DNA of 8,869 bases from Bacteroidota bacterium. GTDB taxonomy: Bacteria; Bacteroidota; Bacteroidia; Chitinophagales; Chitinophagaceae. Position numbers and translations under genes: made by a program. How positions within the stretch are numbered: position 1 is the stretch's first letter; each line of letters starts with the position of its first letter. Shown here piece by piece: positions 1 to 7,612 of this stretch. The stretch is from positions 1 to 8,869 of the forward strand of contig JAEYOL010000142.1 in NCBI GenBank assembly GCA_023411775.1, given 5' to 3'. The notes under the pieces are model-generated. The model was given only the letters and a program-made list of their open reading frames with translations. It did no database searches and was not told the origin of the DNA.

Positions 1-345
1 GAAAAACTTATGATCATCGCCGATGAAAACAAGTATGTGACCCGGCTTGGCAAATTTCCTCTCCCCGTGGAAGTGATCCCTAATGGTTGGAAACAGGTCC
101 AAAAAAAAATCCTTGCTGAGGGCTGTCCCAGGGTTGAACTTCGTTCCAATATCAATGGACCTTATCGAACAGACAACGGTCATTTTATAATCGATTGCCA
201 TTATGAAGCCATCTCCGATGCTGTTGCATTGAATACAGCGCTTCATCTTATCCCCGGCGTAGTCGAAACAGGTCTTTTTATCGATATGGTCGAAATGTTG
301 ATCCTGGGTTATGCGGACGGTCGTATTGATGTCAAACAGAAATGA
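1..345 (+). CDS. rpiA: Ribose-5-phosphate isomerase A, C-terminal part (5' end outside window)
   Basis: This is the last 114 codons of RpiA, the cytosolic enzyme that interconverts ribose 5-phosphate and ribulose 5-phosphate in the non-oxidative pentose phosphate pathway. The frame is open from base 1 (E-K-L-M-I-I-A-D-E), so the ATG at 10 is internal and not the start. Family landmarks are visible: the IIADENK segment (E. coli has IADASK), LGKFPLPVEVIP, the TDNGHFIID strand, and IPGVVETGLF near the end. RpiA proteins are usually about 220-235 residues, so roughly half is present. The N-terminal half, with the phosphate-binding and KGGGA-type catalytic segments, lies to the left and cannot be checked. 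The TGA stop at 343-345 directly abuts the stop of the converging hydrolase gene. The identity is close to certain from the sequence signatures. Confidence 0.95.
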   Translation, partial: EKLMIIADENKYVTRLGKFPLPVEVIPNGWKQVQKKILAEGCPRVELRSNINGPYRTDNGHFIIDCHYEAISDAVALNTALHLIPGVVETGLFIDMVEMLILGYADGRIDVKQK

Positions 346-348
346 TCA
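343..348. other. Abutting convergent stop codons in TGATCA palindrome
   Basis: The + strand rpiA stop (TGA, 343-345) and the - strand hydrolase stop (TGA, complement of 346-348) together form the palindrome TGATCA. The two genes have no intergenic base. There is no room for a dedicated terminator between them, so each transcript must run into the antisense of the other gene or end inside it. Confidence 0.9.
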
Positions 349-990
349 GTATAATTTCACAAATGGGTTATTCATTTTTTCAAACCCGATCGTTGTCATT
401 GGCCCATGACCCGAATAAACCTTTGTATCATCAGGAAGCGTAAATAGTTTGGTTTGAATACTATTGATCAGCGTGTCATAATCACCCCCTGGAAGGTCAG
501 TTCTGCCAATGCTTCCGTTGAATAATACGTCGCCACCAATTACAAATTCACCTGCCTCGTGATAAAAAGAAACGCTACCGGGAGAATGTCCGGGTGTAAA
601 TAGTACCTCGAGCACATCTTCTCCGATCTTAATATCAACGCCTTCTTTTATATCGATCAATGGCCCTTCATAATTATCAAAAGGCAAACCCCAGGACCGG
701 CCTGATTGTGGTCCGAATGCGAGCACCGGCTTCTCCATTTCGTGAATATGCAGGTCGAGATGCCAGGTTTCATGAACAAAGCGGTTACCAAAAATATGAT
801 CAAGATGGCAGTGGGTATTTAATAGAAGCACGGGAGTTAACCCCTCGTCAACGATCGCGGCTCTTAGTTCTTCTTTTTCGGCTGGAAAATAACAACCGGG
901 ATCAATAATGCAGCACAGCTTTTGTTCGTTATATAGCAGGTAGGTGTTCTCCTGTACTGGATTAAAGGTGAATGTCTTGACCACTAACAT
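346..990 (-). CDS. Metallo-beta-lactamase-fold hydrolase, glyoxalase II-like (YcbL type)
   Basis: This is a complete 214-residue cytosolic protein of the small glyoxalase II/YcbL-type metallo-beta-lactamase family, whose members hydrolyse thioesters such as S-lactoylglutathione or related substrates. The full binuclear metal site is visible: the THCHLDH motif (H60, H62, D64, H65), H135 in GHSPGS, D154 in GGDVLF and H195 in SGHGPMTT. The length matches the short family that lacks the extra C-terminal helical domain of classic glyoxalase II. The ATG at 990-988 is preceded by GGAG six bases upstream, which supports this start. No signal peptide is seen. The substrate cannot be read from the sequence. 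The gene converges on rpiA without a gap and is divergent from the large outer-membrane gene. Confidence 0.9.
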   Translation of the reverse strand: MLVVKTFTFNPVQENTYLLYNEQKLCCIIDPGCYFPAEKEELRAAIVDEGLTPVLLLNTHCHLDHIFGNRFVHETWHLDLHIHEMEKPVLAFGPQSGRSWGLPFDNYEGPLIDIKEGVDIKIGEDVLEVLFTPGHSPGSVSFYHEAGEFVIGGDVLFNGSIGRTDLPGGDYDTLINSIQTKLFTLPDDTKVYSGHGPMTTIGFEKMNNPFVKLY

Positions 991-1236
991 ATGAGTCTCC
1001 GGTTTTTTTGTTTTGGGGGCACGATGCCAAATTTCTCATCATCAAAGCATGCGAATTAAGAGAATTTTGTCATTGCCTATTCGTATTTTTATTTATGGCC
1101 CCGAAATCCGGTAAATTTGTGATAAGCACCAGATTGAATGAGCCGGGGCAAAGATACCAGATAACCAATTGCGGGTATGGGCAACACCCAATGGGAAAAC
1201 AACGATCTTATCAGTACACGAAACAGCAACGATTTT
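991..1236. other. Divergent intergenic region (246 bp)
   Basis: This region lies between the hydrolase gene (- strand) and the outer-membrane protein gene (+ strand) and should hold both promoters. On the + strand it contains one exact TAnnTTTG element, listed separately. I found no convincing promoter for the hydrolase: GAAATTTG on the - strand is one mismatch from the -7 element but has no suitably spaced -33 box. No RNA gene, clear repeat or short coding frame with support was found. Confidence 0.6.
1112..1119 (+). promoter_or_regulatory. Possible Bacteroidota -7 promoter element (TAAATTTG)
   Basis: TAAATTTG matches the Bacteroidota sigma-70-type -7 consensus TAnnTTTG exactly. The -33 element is poor: only a T-run (about 1086-1090) lies at roughly the right distance, and it is not TTTG. 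If used, transcription would begin near 1126 and give a leader of about 110 nt before the start codon at 1237. Matches of this length also occur by chance in AT-rich DNA. Confidence 0.3.
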
Positions 1237-4200
1237 ATGAGTAAAATATCACGCCTGGTCAGTTGTCTTTTTATTGTAATACTTACCGGAGCAGGGGCAA
1301 ATGCCCAGGTCAATACTGTGGAGTTTGGGAAAAACCGCGTCCAGTACCAGAAATTCAAATGGAAATATTACCAAACTGAGAATTTCAACACTTATTTCAG
1401 CCAGGATGGTCTTGGATTAGGCAAATACGTCGCTCAAATAGCAGAGACCGAACTCCCGGAAATAGAAGAGTTCGTTGAATACGGCCTTCAACGCAGGATG
1501 AATATTGTTGCCTACAATAATTTCGATGAAATGCAGCAATCCAATATCGGCCTGGGGATCGACTGGCAAAATACAGGTGGTGTGACCAAGCTGGTCAATA
1601 ATAAAATGCTGGTCTACTTTGATGGTAACCACGATAACTTGCGGCGACAAATACGACAGGGACTGGCCAGGGTGTTGGTTGAAAACGTTTTGTTTGGTGA
1701 CGACCTGGGTGAATTTGCAGCCAACCAGGCATTGCTCGATCTTCCCAAATGGCTGACTGACGGATATATCCAGTATGCCGCGGAAAACTGGTCGCCCGCA
1801 CTGGATGACGACCTCCGTTCCGTGATGCTCTCCGGGAAATACAATAATTTTTACCAGTTCGCCTTCGAAAAACCTGAGCTTGCCGGGCATTCATTCTGGA
1901 AATATATCGCCGATAAATATGGCAAAACAAGGGTTACTTATTTTCTTTATCTAAGCCGTATCTATCGCAATCTCAACAATGCTTCACAAAAAGTAACAAA
2001 GAAAAAATTTAAAGAAGTATTACGGGATTTTATGGTGGAAGTTCCGCAGCAATATTATAAAGATCTGCGTGGCCGGCGGAATGTACCCAAAGGCCAGTTA
2101 TCAATCAGTGAAGTGATCGGTAAAAAGGATTTTATACGTTTTAACGCGCATCCTAACCTGAGGAGCTTCACTTATGCGGTGGTTGAATTTCACCAGGGCA
2201 AATATTCTGTTGTACTGATGGAAAATTTTGTCGACCGCAAAGTATTGTTGAAATACGGCACCCGTTCAAAAGGCGATGAGATCAACCCCAATTATCCCAT
2301 ACTCGCCTGGGATGGAAAAGGCACCCGTCTCGCGGTGCTATACAGCGAGAAAGGAAAGCTTAAGATGTTTGTATACGATGTGGTGAAACGGATCAAAACG
2401 GTACAACAGGAACTTCCCATGTTCAACCAGGTGCAGGATATGAAGTATATGCTGGATGAGAACACCCTGGTGATGAGTGCAGTTCGTAGCGGGCAAACAG
2501 ATATCTATGTGTACAAGATCAGCGACCAGTCCTACGACCAGATCACCAATGACGTGTATGATGACCTGGATCCTTCTTTTGTTGCTTTCCCCAATAAAAC
2601 CGGAATACTTTATTCAAGCAATCGCCCCTCTGCTGTAGCTGCAACCAGTGAAGACTCTTTACCAGGTGAACGTTTTAATATTTTCCTGGTCGATAACTGG
2701 AATAAATCCGAGTTTAAACAGATCTCGCAGCTGACAGCTCTTAAATTCGGCAATGCGAGGTACCCATCGCAATACAATTCATCACATTTCACCTTTATCA
2801 GTGATGAGAATGGTATCAACAACCGCTATGCTGGCTTTTTCCGTACAGAACGGGCAGGCCTGGACACGCTGGTATTTATCGGGGATGAAGTACTACGCAA
2901 CCCGCCGCTTGCCGAAGTGGACAGCCTGCTGAGAGAATGGGAAAAAACAGATATTGATTCCGTGGGATATGTGTCGATCACCAACGACTCTTCTTATGTT
3001 TTCCCTCTCACCAACTACCAAAGCAGTATGCTGGAAACAAGAACAGCCGGAGATAACCAGCAGGTGAGTGAAGTGGTGAAACTGGGCGATGTCAAACTGC
3101 TCTATCGCCTCCGTGTAGACGAGAATGCCTTACGTCGCCGTAACCTGACAGCACGCCCGACGGAGTATATGAAGCAAAGGATAGATGAAGAACGCCGTAA
3201 CCGGAACAGGCTGGCACCGACTGAAGTCAAAAAGGACAGTGCCAAACAAAATGATTTTTTCCAAACTGAATTTGACGACGAGAAAAATGATACCACCCAG
3301 TTAGGAAGGGTAGTAGATGCGACTGAGATCAGGGAAACACCGATTTTAAGCAAGGCCAAATTATATGAATACCGGCCGCCAAAATATTTTACAGATTATG
3401 TAGTAACGGGCTTTAATAATACTGTGCTGGCTGTAAATAAATTCCAGCCCTACTCCGGTGGCAGCGGTCCTATCTATATGGCTAATAGTGGCGATTTCAA
3501 TGGCCTGATAAGGATGGGTACTTCCGATCTGATGGAAGACTATAAATTCATTGGCGGCATTCGTATTGCTCCCAACCTCAGGGATAATGACGTGATGTTC
3601 TCCTTCATAAACCAGAGAAAAAGGTTTGACTGGGGTGCCATCTACTACCGCAGTAGCGCCGAAGTAATGGCAACGGTAGTTTATGACAATGCCCTGGTGA
3701 CTGGTGAAGCGAAACAATTCGCCAGCTATTACCTGGCCACTTTAAAATACCCTATCGATCGGGTAAGAAGTTTGCGTGCCCTGATTGGTCCGCGTTATGA
3801 CAGGATCGTGATGAGCGCCACCAATGCGGCTACCATAAAGATCCCCGATCTCAAGCGTACTTATGGCCAGTTTAGTCTCGAATACGTTCATGACAACACA
3901 ATCAGTCCGGCCACCAATATCTGGCAGGGGCTACGTTACAAGATCTTTGCTGACTGGTTTACCCAAATGTCAAAATCCGACCAGGATGGCAAATTTCTTT
4001 TCAACGTGGGTGTAGATGCCCGTCATTACCTGCCCATCTATCGTAATTTGATATGGGCTGTACGTGCAGCCGGTGATTTTTCTTTCGGCGACCAGAAAGT
4101 GATCTATTATCTCGGTGGTGTGGACAACTGGTTCTCACCAAAATTCAATGAGAGTAACCGGCCGACATCAAATTATACTTATCAATCCCTGGCATTAAAC

Positions 4201-4599
4201 CTTCGGGGCTTCAAACAGAATGCCGCACATGGTAACAATGCCGCGGTGGTGAACAGTGAGATCCGGGTTCCCGTGTTCAGCACGTTCTTCAATAAGCCCA
4301 TCAACAACGCTTTCCTTCGCAATTTCCAGTTGGTACAATTCTTTGATATTGGTACCGCCTGGGCCGGCAGCGTTAAGAATATTCGTCGGCCACAAAGTGT
4401 CTACTCAAGTAATGACCCGGGGAATCCGTTTACTATCCGAATCAAATCAGGTGGTATTGGTCCGTTTGCCGGAGGTTATGGTTTTGGGGCACGCAGTACA
4501 CTTCTGGGATATTTCCTGAGAGTGGATGCGGCATGGGAAATGAATGGCGTATTCCGCGGCAAGCCGATGTGGTATTTCGCGATGGGAGTGGATTTTTAG
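1237..4599 (+). CDS. Outer-membrane protein: degenerate gluzincin domain, TolB-like propeller, Omp85-like barrel
   Basis: This is a 1120-residue exported protein. The ATG at 1237 is preferred over an in-frame ATG at 1177 because it starts a clean signal peptide (basic SKISR, hydrophobic core, ANA cleavage site before Q24). Residues about 25-280 resemble the peptidase-MA/gluzincin fold, but the HExxH position reads QGLAR (141-145) and the usual WFxEG glutamate is D175 in LPKWLTDGY. Zinc binding is therefore probably lost. Residues about 300-570 contain TolB/PD40-like propeller blades, for example DIYVYK and QITNDVYDDLDPSF (435-448). A charged, Arg/Glu-rich linker follows (about 630-700). From about 715 to the end the pattern is a beta-barrel, with LRGF at 989-992 as in the Omp85/BamA L6 loop, FFDIGTAW, and a terminal phenylalanine. 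Such three-part proteins occur widely in Bacteroidota and are often annotated as TolB-like or hypothetical. Their role is unclear; outer-membrane assembly or transport is inference. A lipoprotein gene follows 31 bp downstream. Confidence 0.8.
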   Translation: MSKISRLVSCLFIVILTGAGANAQVNTVEFGKNRVQYQKFKWKYYQTENFNTYFSQDGLGLGKYVAQIAETELPEIEEFVEYGLQRRMNIVAYNNFDEMQQSNIGLGIDWQNTGGVTKLVNNKMLVYFDGNHDNLRRQIRQGLARVLVENVLFGDDLGEFAANQALLDLPKWLTDGYIQYAAENWSPALDDDLRSVMLSGKYNNFYQFAFEKPELAGHSFWKYIADKYGKTRVTYFLYLSRIYRNLNNASQKVTKKKFKEVLRDFMVEVPQQYYKDLRGRRNVPKGQLSISEVIGKKDFIRFNAHPNLRSFTYAVVEFHQGKYSVVLMENFVDRKVLLKYGTRSKGDEINPNYPILAWDGKGTRLAVLYSEKGKLKMFVYDVVKRIKTVQQELPMFNQVQDMKYMLDENTLVMSAVRSGQTDIYVYKISDQSYDQITNDVYDDLDPSFVAFPNKTGILYSSNRPSAVAATSEDSLPGERFNIFLVDNWNKSEFKQISQLTALKFGNARYPSQYNSSHFTFISDENGINNRYAGFFRTERAGLDTLVFIGDEVLRNPPLAEVDSLLREWEKTDIDSVGYVSITNDSSYVFPLTNYQSSMLETRTAGDNQQVSEVVKLGDVKLLYRLRVDENALRRRNLTARPTEYMKQRIDEERRNRNRLAPTEVKKDSAKQNDFFQTEFDDEKNDTTQLGRVVDATEIRETPILSKAKLYEYRPPKYFTDYVVTGFNNTVLAVNKFQPYSGGSGPIYMANSGDFNGLIRMGTSDLMEDYKFIGGIRIAPNLRDNDVMFSFINQRKRFDWGAIYYRSSAEVMATVVYDNALVTGEAKQFASYYLATLKYPIDRVRSLRALIGPRYDRIVMSATNAATIKIPDLKRTYGQFSLEYVHDNTISPATNIWQGLRYKIFADWFTQMSKSDQDGKFLFNVGVDARHYLPIYRNLIWAVRAAGDFSFGDQKVIYYLGGVDNWFSPKFNESNRPTSNYTYQSLALNLRGFKQNAAHGNNAAVVNSEIRVPVFSTFFNKPINNAFLRNFQLVQFFDIGTAWAGSVKNIRRPQSVYSSNDPGNPFTIRIKSGGIGPFAGGYGFGARSTLLGYFLRVDAAWEMNGVFRGKPMWYFAMGVDF

Positions 4600-4630
4600 G
4601 AAGATCCTTACAGCAGGAAACAAATGCACA

Positions 4631-5113
4631 ATGAAAAAACAAAGTTTGATCATTGTATCAATAGGCCTGTTAGGAATTTTTGGTTGCACCGGGAAATCGA
4701 CAGACCCTTCAACAGAAGTTCAGGTCAACCCGCAAAACATGACTGTGAAAGTAGAAACACTGAAACAGATCCTCGACGCATTCAACCGCCACGACCTGGA
4801 TGCTATCATGGAATATTTTTCCGAAGACTGTTCCTTTGATTTTCCGAGAGGTCCCGAACCATGGGGACAACGCTTCACTGGCAAGGCTGCAGTAAGAGAA
4901 GCGCTGGCCGGCAGATTTAAAGGAATTCCTGATGTACATTATGGAGAAGATCGTCACTGGGTTTCGGTCGATGGTGCCCATGGTTTATCGGAATGGACAC
5001 TGACAGGAACTACCGTCGCCGGTGTCAAAATAAAAGTACGCGGTTGTGATCTCTGGGAGTTCCGGGACGGCCAGGTGACACGCAAAGATTCTTATTGGAA
5101 AATCGTGGAATGA
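4631..5113 (+). CDS. SnoaL/NTF2-like lipoprotein
   Basis: This 160-residue protein has a lipoprotein signal: MKK, a hydrophobic stretch, then IFGC with Cys19 as the predicted lipidation site (phenylalanine at -2 is slightly unusual). The ATG at 4631 is chosen because it begins this signal; a longer in-frame ATG at 4544 would overlap the preceding gene by 56 bp and bury it. Residues about 41-158 match the SnoaL-like/NTF2 cone fold: an amphipathic helix (LKQILDAFNRHDLDAIMEYF), then DCSFDFPRG, GKAAVREAL, a central sheet, and the closing LWEFRDGQVTRKDSYW. The family includes small enzymes and ligand binders, so no reaction can be assigned. There is no acidic run right after Cys19, so surface export by a Bacteroidota-type export signal is not indicated. 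It lies 31 bp after the barrel gene on the same strand and is probably cotranscribed with it. Confidence 0.8.
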   Translation: MKKQSLIIVSIGLLGIFGCTGKSTDPSTEVQVNPQNMTVKVETLKQILDAFNRHDLDAIMEYFSEDCSFDFPRGPEPWGQRFTGKAAVREALAGRFKGIPDVHYGEDRHWVSVDGAHGLSEWTLTGTTVAGVKIKVRGCDLWEFRDGQVTRKDSYWKIVE

Positions 5114-5172
5114 TCTGAACGCCATTTTTCTGAGTCACGCGTTTCCGGATCAACAATAACATTAAAATGAAC

Positions 5173-5192
5173 CCCCCCGATGGCTCGGGGGG
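5173..5192. terminator. Bidirectional intrinsic terminator
   Basis: A perfect 8-bp stem (CCCCCCGA at 5173-5180, TCGGGGGG at 5185-5192) closes a TGGC tetraloop. It is followed on the + strand by ATTTTCATTTCC and on the - strand, past one G, by TTCATTTTAAT. The T-rich flanks on both sides and its position between the lipoprotein stop (5113) and the converging creD stop (5238) suggest that it ends transcripts from both directions. Confidence 0.85.
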
Positions 5193-5237
5193 ATTTTCAT
5201 TTCCATAGCGGTAAGGTTAGTCAACATCAACAGCATT

Positions 5238-6530
5238 TTACCATTGTATCTTTTTTGAGAAATGCATGATCACGGCAAGCGTCAGGAACAACCCGATACT
5301 GCCCAGTAGAAGTGAATAATCCTGTAACTGAAGAATCGTGAAAACATACGCGTACATCAGCACAAGTACCAGGGCCAGGATGCTGGTAAGTCGCGACGAC
5401 TGCAGCACGCCTTTTACAAACCATGCAATCAATCCAACTGTTGCAAGTGACGTGATGATATAGGCCACATTAAAACTTGTATATTCTGAAATAGACAGCA
5501 GCAGCGTATAAAACAGCACAAGTGCCAGGCCGATCAGCGCATACTGGAATGGATGGACTGATTTCCTGTTGACCGTTTCGATGATAAAAAATGCGGCAAA
5601 GGTAAGCAGGATGCAAAGCACTGCATACTTAACTGAGCGCATCGTTTTCTGATATCCGTTTACTGGTATGAAAAGATCCGCACCAAAAGATGCCGAGCCC
5701 AGATGATAAGCGGTTTCCTTCCAGGCCTGGGGGAAATTCCTTGTATGCGCCAGGCTTTTCCAGGTAGCAACAAACCCACTATCAGTAATGTTATGGTCAG
5801 GCAATGCACCTCCCGTAAAACTCGGGTCAGGCCAGCTGGATGATAATACAACGGTAGTTTCCTTTCCAACAGGTGTAAATAATAGTTGCTCTGATCCGTT
5901 GAGGGCTATACCCGCAGAAAACCTGATCTCGTGGCCCGGAGTTACATTAACAGCAGCCACAAACCCTTCTTTCATCACGGCATTGTCGATTGCAGCCGGG
6001 TTTAATACAACGGTTGAATCGTTCCATTTAATACTTATCTCTTCTTTTAAACCTTTGCTATCAGCCAGGCCCATGCATACATATGCTTCGTTCCACAAGA
6101 CCATAGAAGGATCAAGATCGAGTTTTTGCAAAGGAATCGCGTCAAATTTTCCATCAAGGTTTATCGAGGTCGTATAAAGCATAACCTGGAAAATGCCCCG
6201 ATGTCGTTCTTCCGGAGTAACGGTAGATTTAATGTTCAGCCTGTCGGGAAGGATATAGGCATGCTTCCTGACATATTCCGGCTGGCCATTGACTTTTGTC
6301 ACGGTTTCATTATAAGGCAATACCAGCACAGGTCCGGTGATATTCTGTTTACCCGCCCATTTACTGCTTACTTCTGTAAAAGCTTCACGCTGTCGTGCTT
6401 CACGTTCTATCACGAGTTCCTGAACGAAATGTGCAGGGATAAGCAAAAACAAAACAAGTATGGCGATCAAAGCTCCCTTAACGAGAACCTTGCTTTTTTG
6501 CCAGATGTTTGTAACGGTAGTTGTGTCCAT
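5238..6530 (-). CDS. creD: CreD family inner membrane protein
   Basis: This complete 430-residue protein belongs to the CreD family of inner membrane proteins. In Enterobacteria, creD belongs to the CreBC regulon and affects envelope integrity and colicin E2 tolerance; its biochemical activity is unknown. The layout is typical: an N-terminal TM (about 16-34), a large extracytoplasmic region (about 35-298), then five C-terminal TMs (about 300-319, 327-347, 353-373, 380-400, 404-423). Family signatures include GPVLVLPY (66-73), YILPDRL (92-98), SSWPDPSFTGGALP (231-244), the IPVNGYQKTMRSVKYA segment (288-303), HPFQYALIG (326-334) and LLLSISEY (343-350). It starts 21 bp after the DUF1361 gene with no visible Shine-Dalgarno, and is the last gene of the - strand block. 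No CreBC two-component genes are in the window; a winged-helix regulator lies upstream instead. Confidence 0.95.
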   Translation of the reverse strand: MDTTTVTNIWQKSKVLVKGALIAILVLFLLIPAHFVQELVIEREARQREAFTEVSSKWAGKQNITGPVLVLPYNETVTKVNGQPEYVRKHAYILPDRLNIKSTVTPEERHRGIFQVMLYTTSINLDGKFDAIPLQKLDLDPSMVLWNEAYVCMGLADSKGLKEEISIKWNDSTVVLNPAAIDNAVMKEGFVAAVNVTPGHEIRFSAGIALNGSEQLLFTPVGKETTVVLSSSWPDPSFTGGALPDHNITDSGFVATWKSLAHTRNFPQAWKETAYHLGSASFGADLFIPVNGYQKTMRSVKYAVLCILLTFAAFFIIETVNRKSVHPFQYALIGLALVLFYTLLLSISEYTSFNVAYIITSLATVGLIAWFVKGVLQSSRLTSILALVLVLMYAYVFTILQLQDYSLLLGSIGLFLTLAVIMHFSKKIQW

Positions 6531-6551
6531 TGTGGTTGATTTTATGTTTAA

Positions 6552-7241
6552 TTATCTATTATTTGTACGAAAAGAAGCGCTGACTTTTTTTAATGTGATA
6601 TAAATGATCAGCATGAATGCGGCATAAGCGCTGATCATCCCCCACTCCGCTTTATGCTGTAGCGGTTGCCATACCACTGCTGACATTTCCCTGAGCAATG
6701 ACTGTGGCTGCGTAAAAACATCCCAGGAGTTGAATCTTAGGTAGCGACCGAGATAGATCCCCAGGGCATTAAGCCACATCACCACGAAAAGCAGTATCAC
6801 GGAAAAACTTCTTCCCCAAACCCGTTCTACGATCTTCTCAACTGACCTGATGGATAACACACCCAGCAGCAACCCGTTCCAGGCAAATGAAAAGATCAGC
6901 AGCAGGTCAAACCATTCAGGGGCGGAATCAAACTTATCCAGGTGAAAAAGATCGGTGATAATATAAAAGGAGTTAGGCACGAATAGCAACCAGGCCATGA
7001 TAGCCAGTGAAAGTTTTAATTTATCCCGGTAGATACGGGGTCTTCGGGAAATCCATTGCGTGATCAGGCAGGGAACAACGGCCAGGAAAAGATTCCAGAG
7101 TAAAAAACCATATGTAACAAGTCCCGTAAAAACGGCGCGGCCTACGAGTAACATACAGCTAAATGCGCAGGAGATACATAAAATATCGCGGATACTGATA
7201 TCGTCGGTTCGCTCCGTGTTTAAAAATAGCTTTTGCAACAT
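6552..7241 (-). CDS. DUF1361 domain membrane protein
   Basis: This 229-residue integral membrane protein matches the DUF1361 family. Characteristic segments are LLFVPNSFYIITDLFHL (85-101), the EWFDLLLIFSFAWNGLLLG stretch (109-127) and YLGRYLRFNSWDVF (163-176). About six TMs are visible (near 21-40, 44-62, 76-97, 110-130, 146-166, 203-219). The ATG at 7241 is chosen over an upstream in-frame ATG at 7448, because the extra 69 residues are polar, lack family features and lie antisense-free inside the dgkA gene in another frame. The start sits only 2 bp after the dgkA stop, so translation is probably coupled. The function of DUF1361 is not established; the conserved polar residues within membrane segments could mark an active site, which is inference. 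Confidence 0.9.
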   Translation of the reverse strand: MLQKLFLNTERTDDISIRDILCISCAFSCMLLVGRAVFTGLVTYGFLLWNLFLAVVPCLITQWISRRPRIYRDKLKLSLAIMAWLLFVPNSFYIITDLFHLDKFDSAPEWFDLLLIFSFAWNGLLLGVLSIRSVEKIVERVWGRSFSVILLFVVMWLNALGIYLGRYLRFNSWDVFTQPQSLLREMSAVVWQPLQHKAEWGMISAYAAFMLIIYITLKKVSASFRTNNR

Positions 7242-7243
7242 GC

Positions 7244-7612
7244 TTAAATAATTTTTGGTATAAAAATGATGAGGCCTACTGCCGCAGCGAGTATCGCGCA
7301 AACCAAAACCGCAGCGGCTGACATGTCCTTGATCACCTTCACTTTTGGATCGATACGAGGCGAGATAAAGTCCATGATCCTTTCGATCGCGGTGTTGAAT
7401 ATCTCTGCAGCCCACACCATGCCCATAACGATGATCAGTAAAGCCCATTCGATACGTGTTGCTTTTAAATAAACAGCGAGAATTAAAACAACAACCGTTG
7501 CCAGCAGGTGTACACGTGCATTGGGTTCTTCCCGGAAAAACTTTTTAACGCCACTAAAAGCATGGCCGAAGCTGCTAAGCCTGGAGACCGGTGTGAATTC
7601 CTGGTTTTTCAT
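7244..7612 (-). CDS. dgkA: Diacylglycerol/undecaprenol kinase, DagK family
   Basis: This complete 122-residue small membrane kinase belongs to the prokaryotic DagK family, which phosphorylates diacylglycerol or, in many non-proteobacterial members, undecaprenol. The product would be phosphatidic acid or the undecaprenyl-phosphate carrier used for cell-wall glycans. The signature AEIFNTAIERIMD (69-81) contains E70, N73 and E77, matching the catalytic and metal-binding positions of E. coli DgkA (E69, E76), and is followed by KVIKDMSAAAVL (92-103). Three TMs are visible (about 36-50, 54-72, 98-117). The N-terminal REEPNAR segment is also family-like. Its ATG overlaps the stop of the preceding gene by 4 nt (ATGA), and the next gene starts 2 bp after its stop. 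Which lipid is the substrate cannot be told from sequence alone. Confidence 0.93.
   Translation of the reverse strand: MKNQEFTPVSRLSSFGHAFSGVKKFFREEPNARVHLLATVVVLILAVYLKATRIEWALLIIVMGMVWAAEIFNTAIERIMDFISPRIDPKVKVIKDMSAAAVLVCAILAAAVGLIIFIPKII

Noticed and set aside
1168..1195. Inverted-repeat-like bases (ATTGCGGGT ... ACCCAAT) before the outer-membrane gene
   Set aside because: The pairing needs a two-base bulge and only short arms match, so it is not above chance level.
1177..1236. Upstream in-frame ATG extending the outer-membrane protein by 20 residues
   Set aside because: The extension is polar and would place the signal peptide internally; the ATG at 1237 begins a typical signal peptide.
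1417..1930. Several antisense frames of 76-157 codons inside the outer-membrane gene
   Set aside because: They are shadows of a strongly coding + strand frame with recognisable domains; their translations show no domain or signal.
3361..3717. 118-codon antisense frame under the barrel region
   Set aside because: It lies wholly within a well-supported coding region and shows no family signature or upstream signals.
4544..4630. Longer start for the lipoprotein, overlapping the barrel gene
   Set aside because: The added residues are the out-of-frame reading of the barrel's C-terminal codons and would bury the lipoprotein signal.
7242..7448. N-terminal extension of the DUF1361 protein
   Set aside because: It is the dgkA coding sequence read in another frame: polar, His/Arg/Gly-rich, without family features. 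The ATG at 7241 fits gene spacing and the family.
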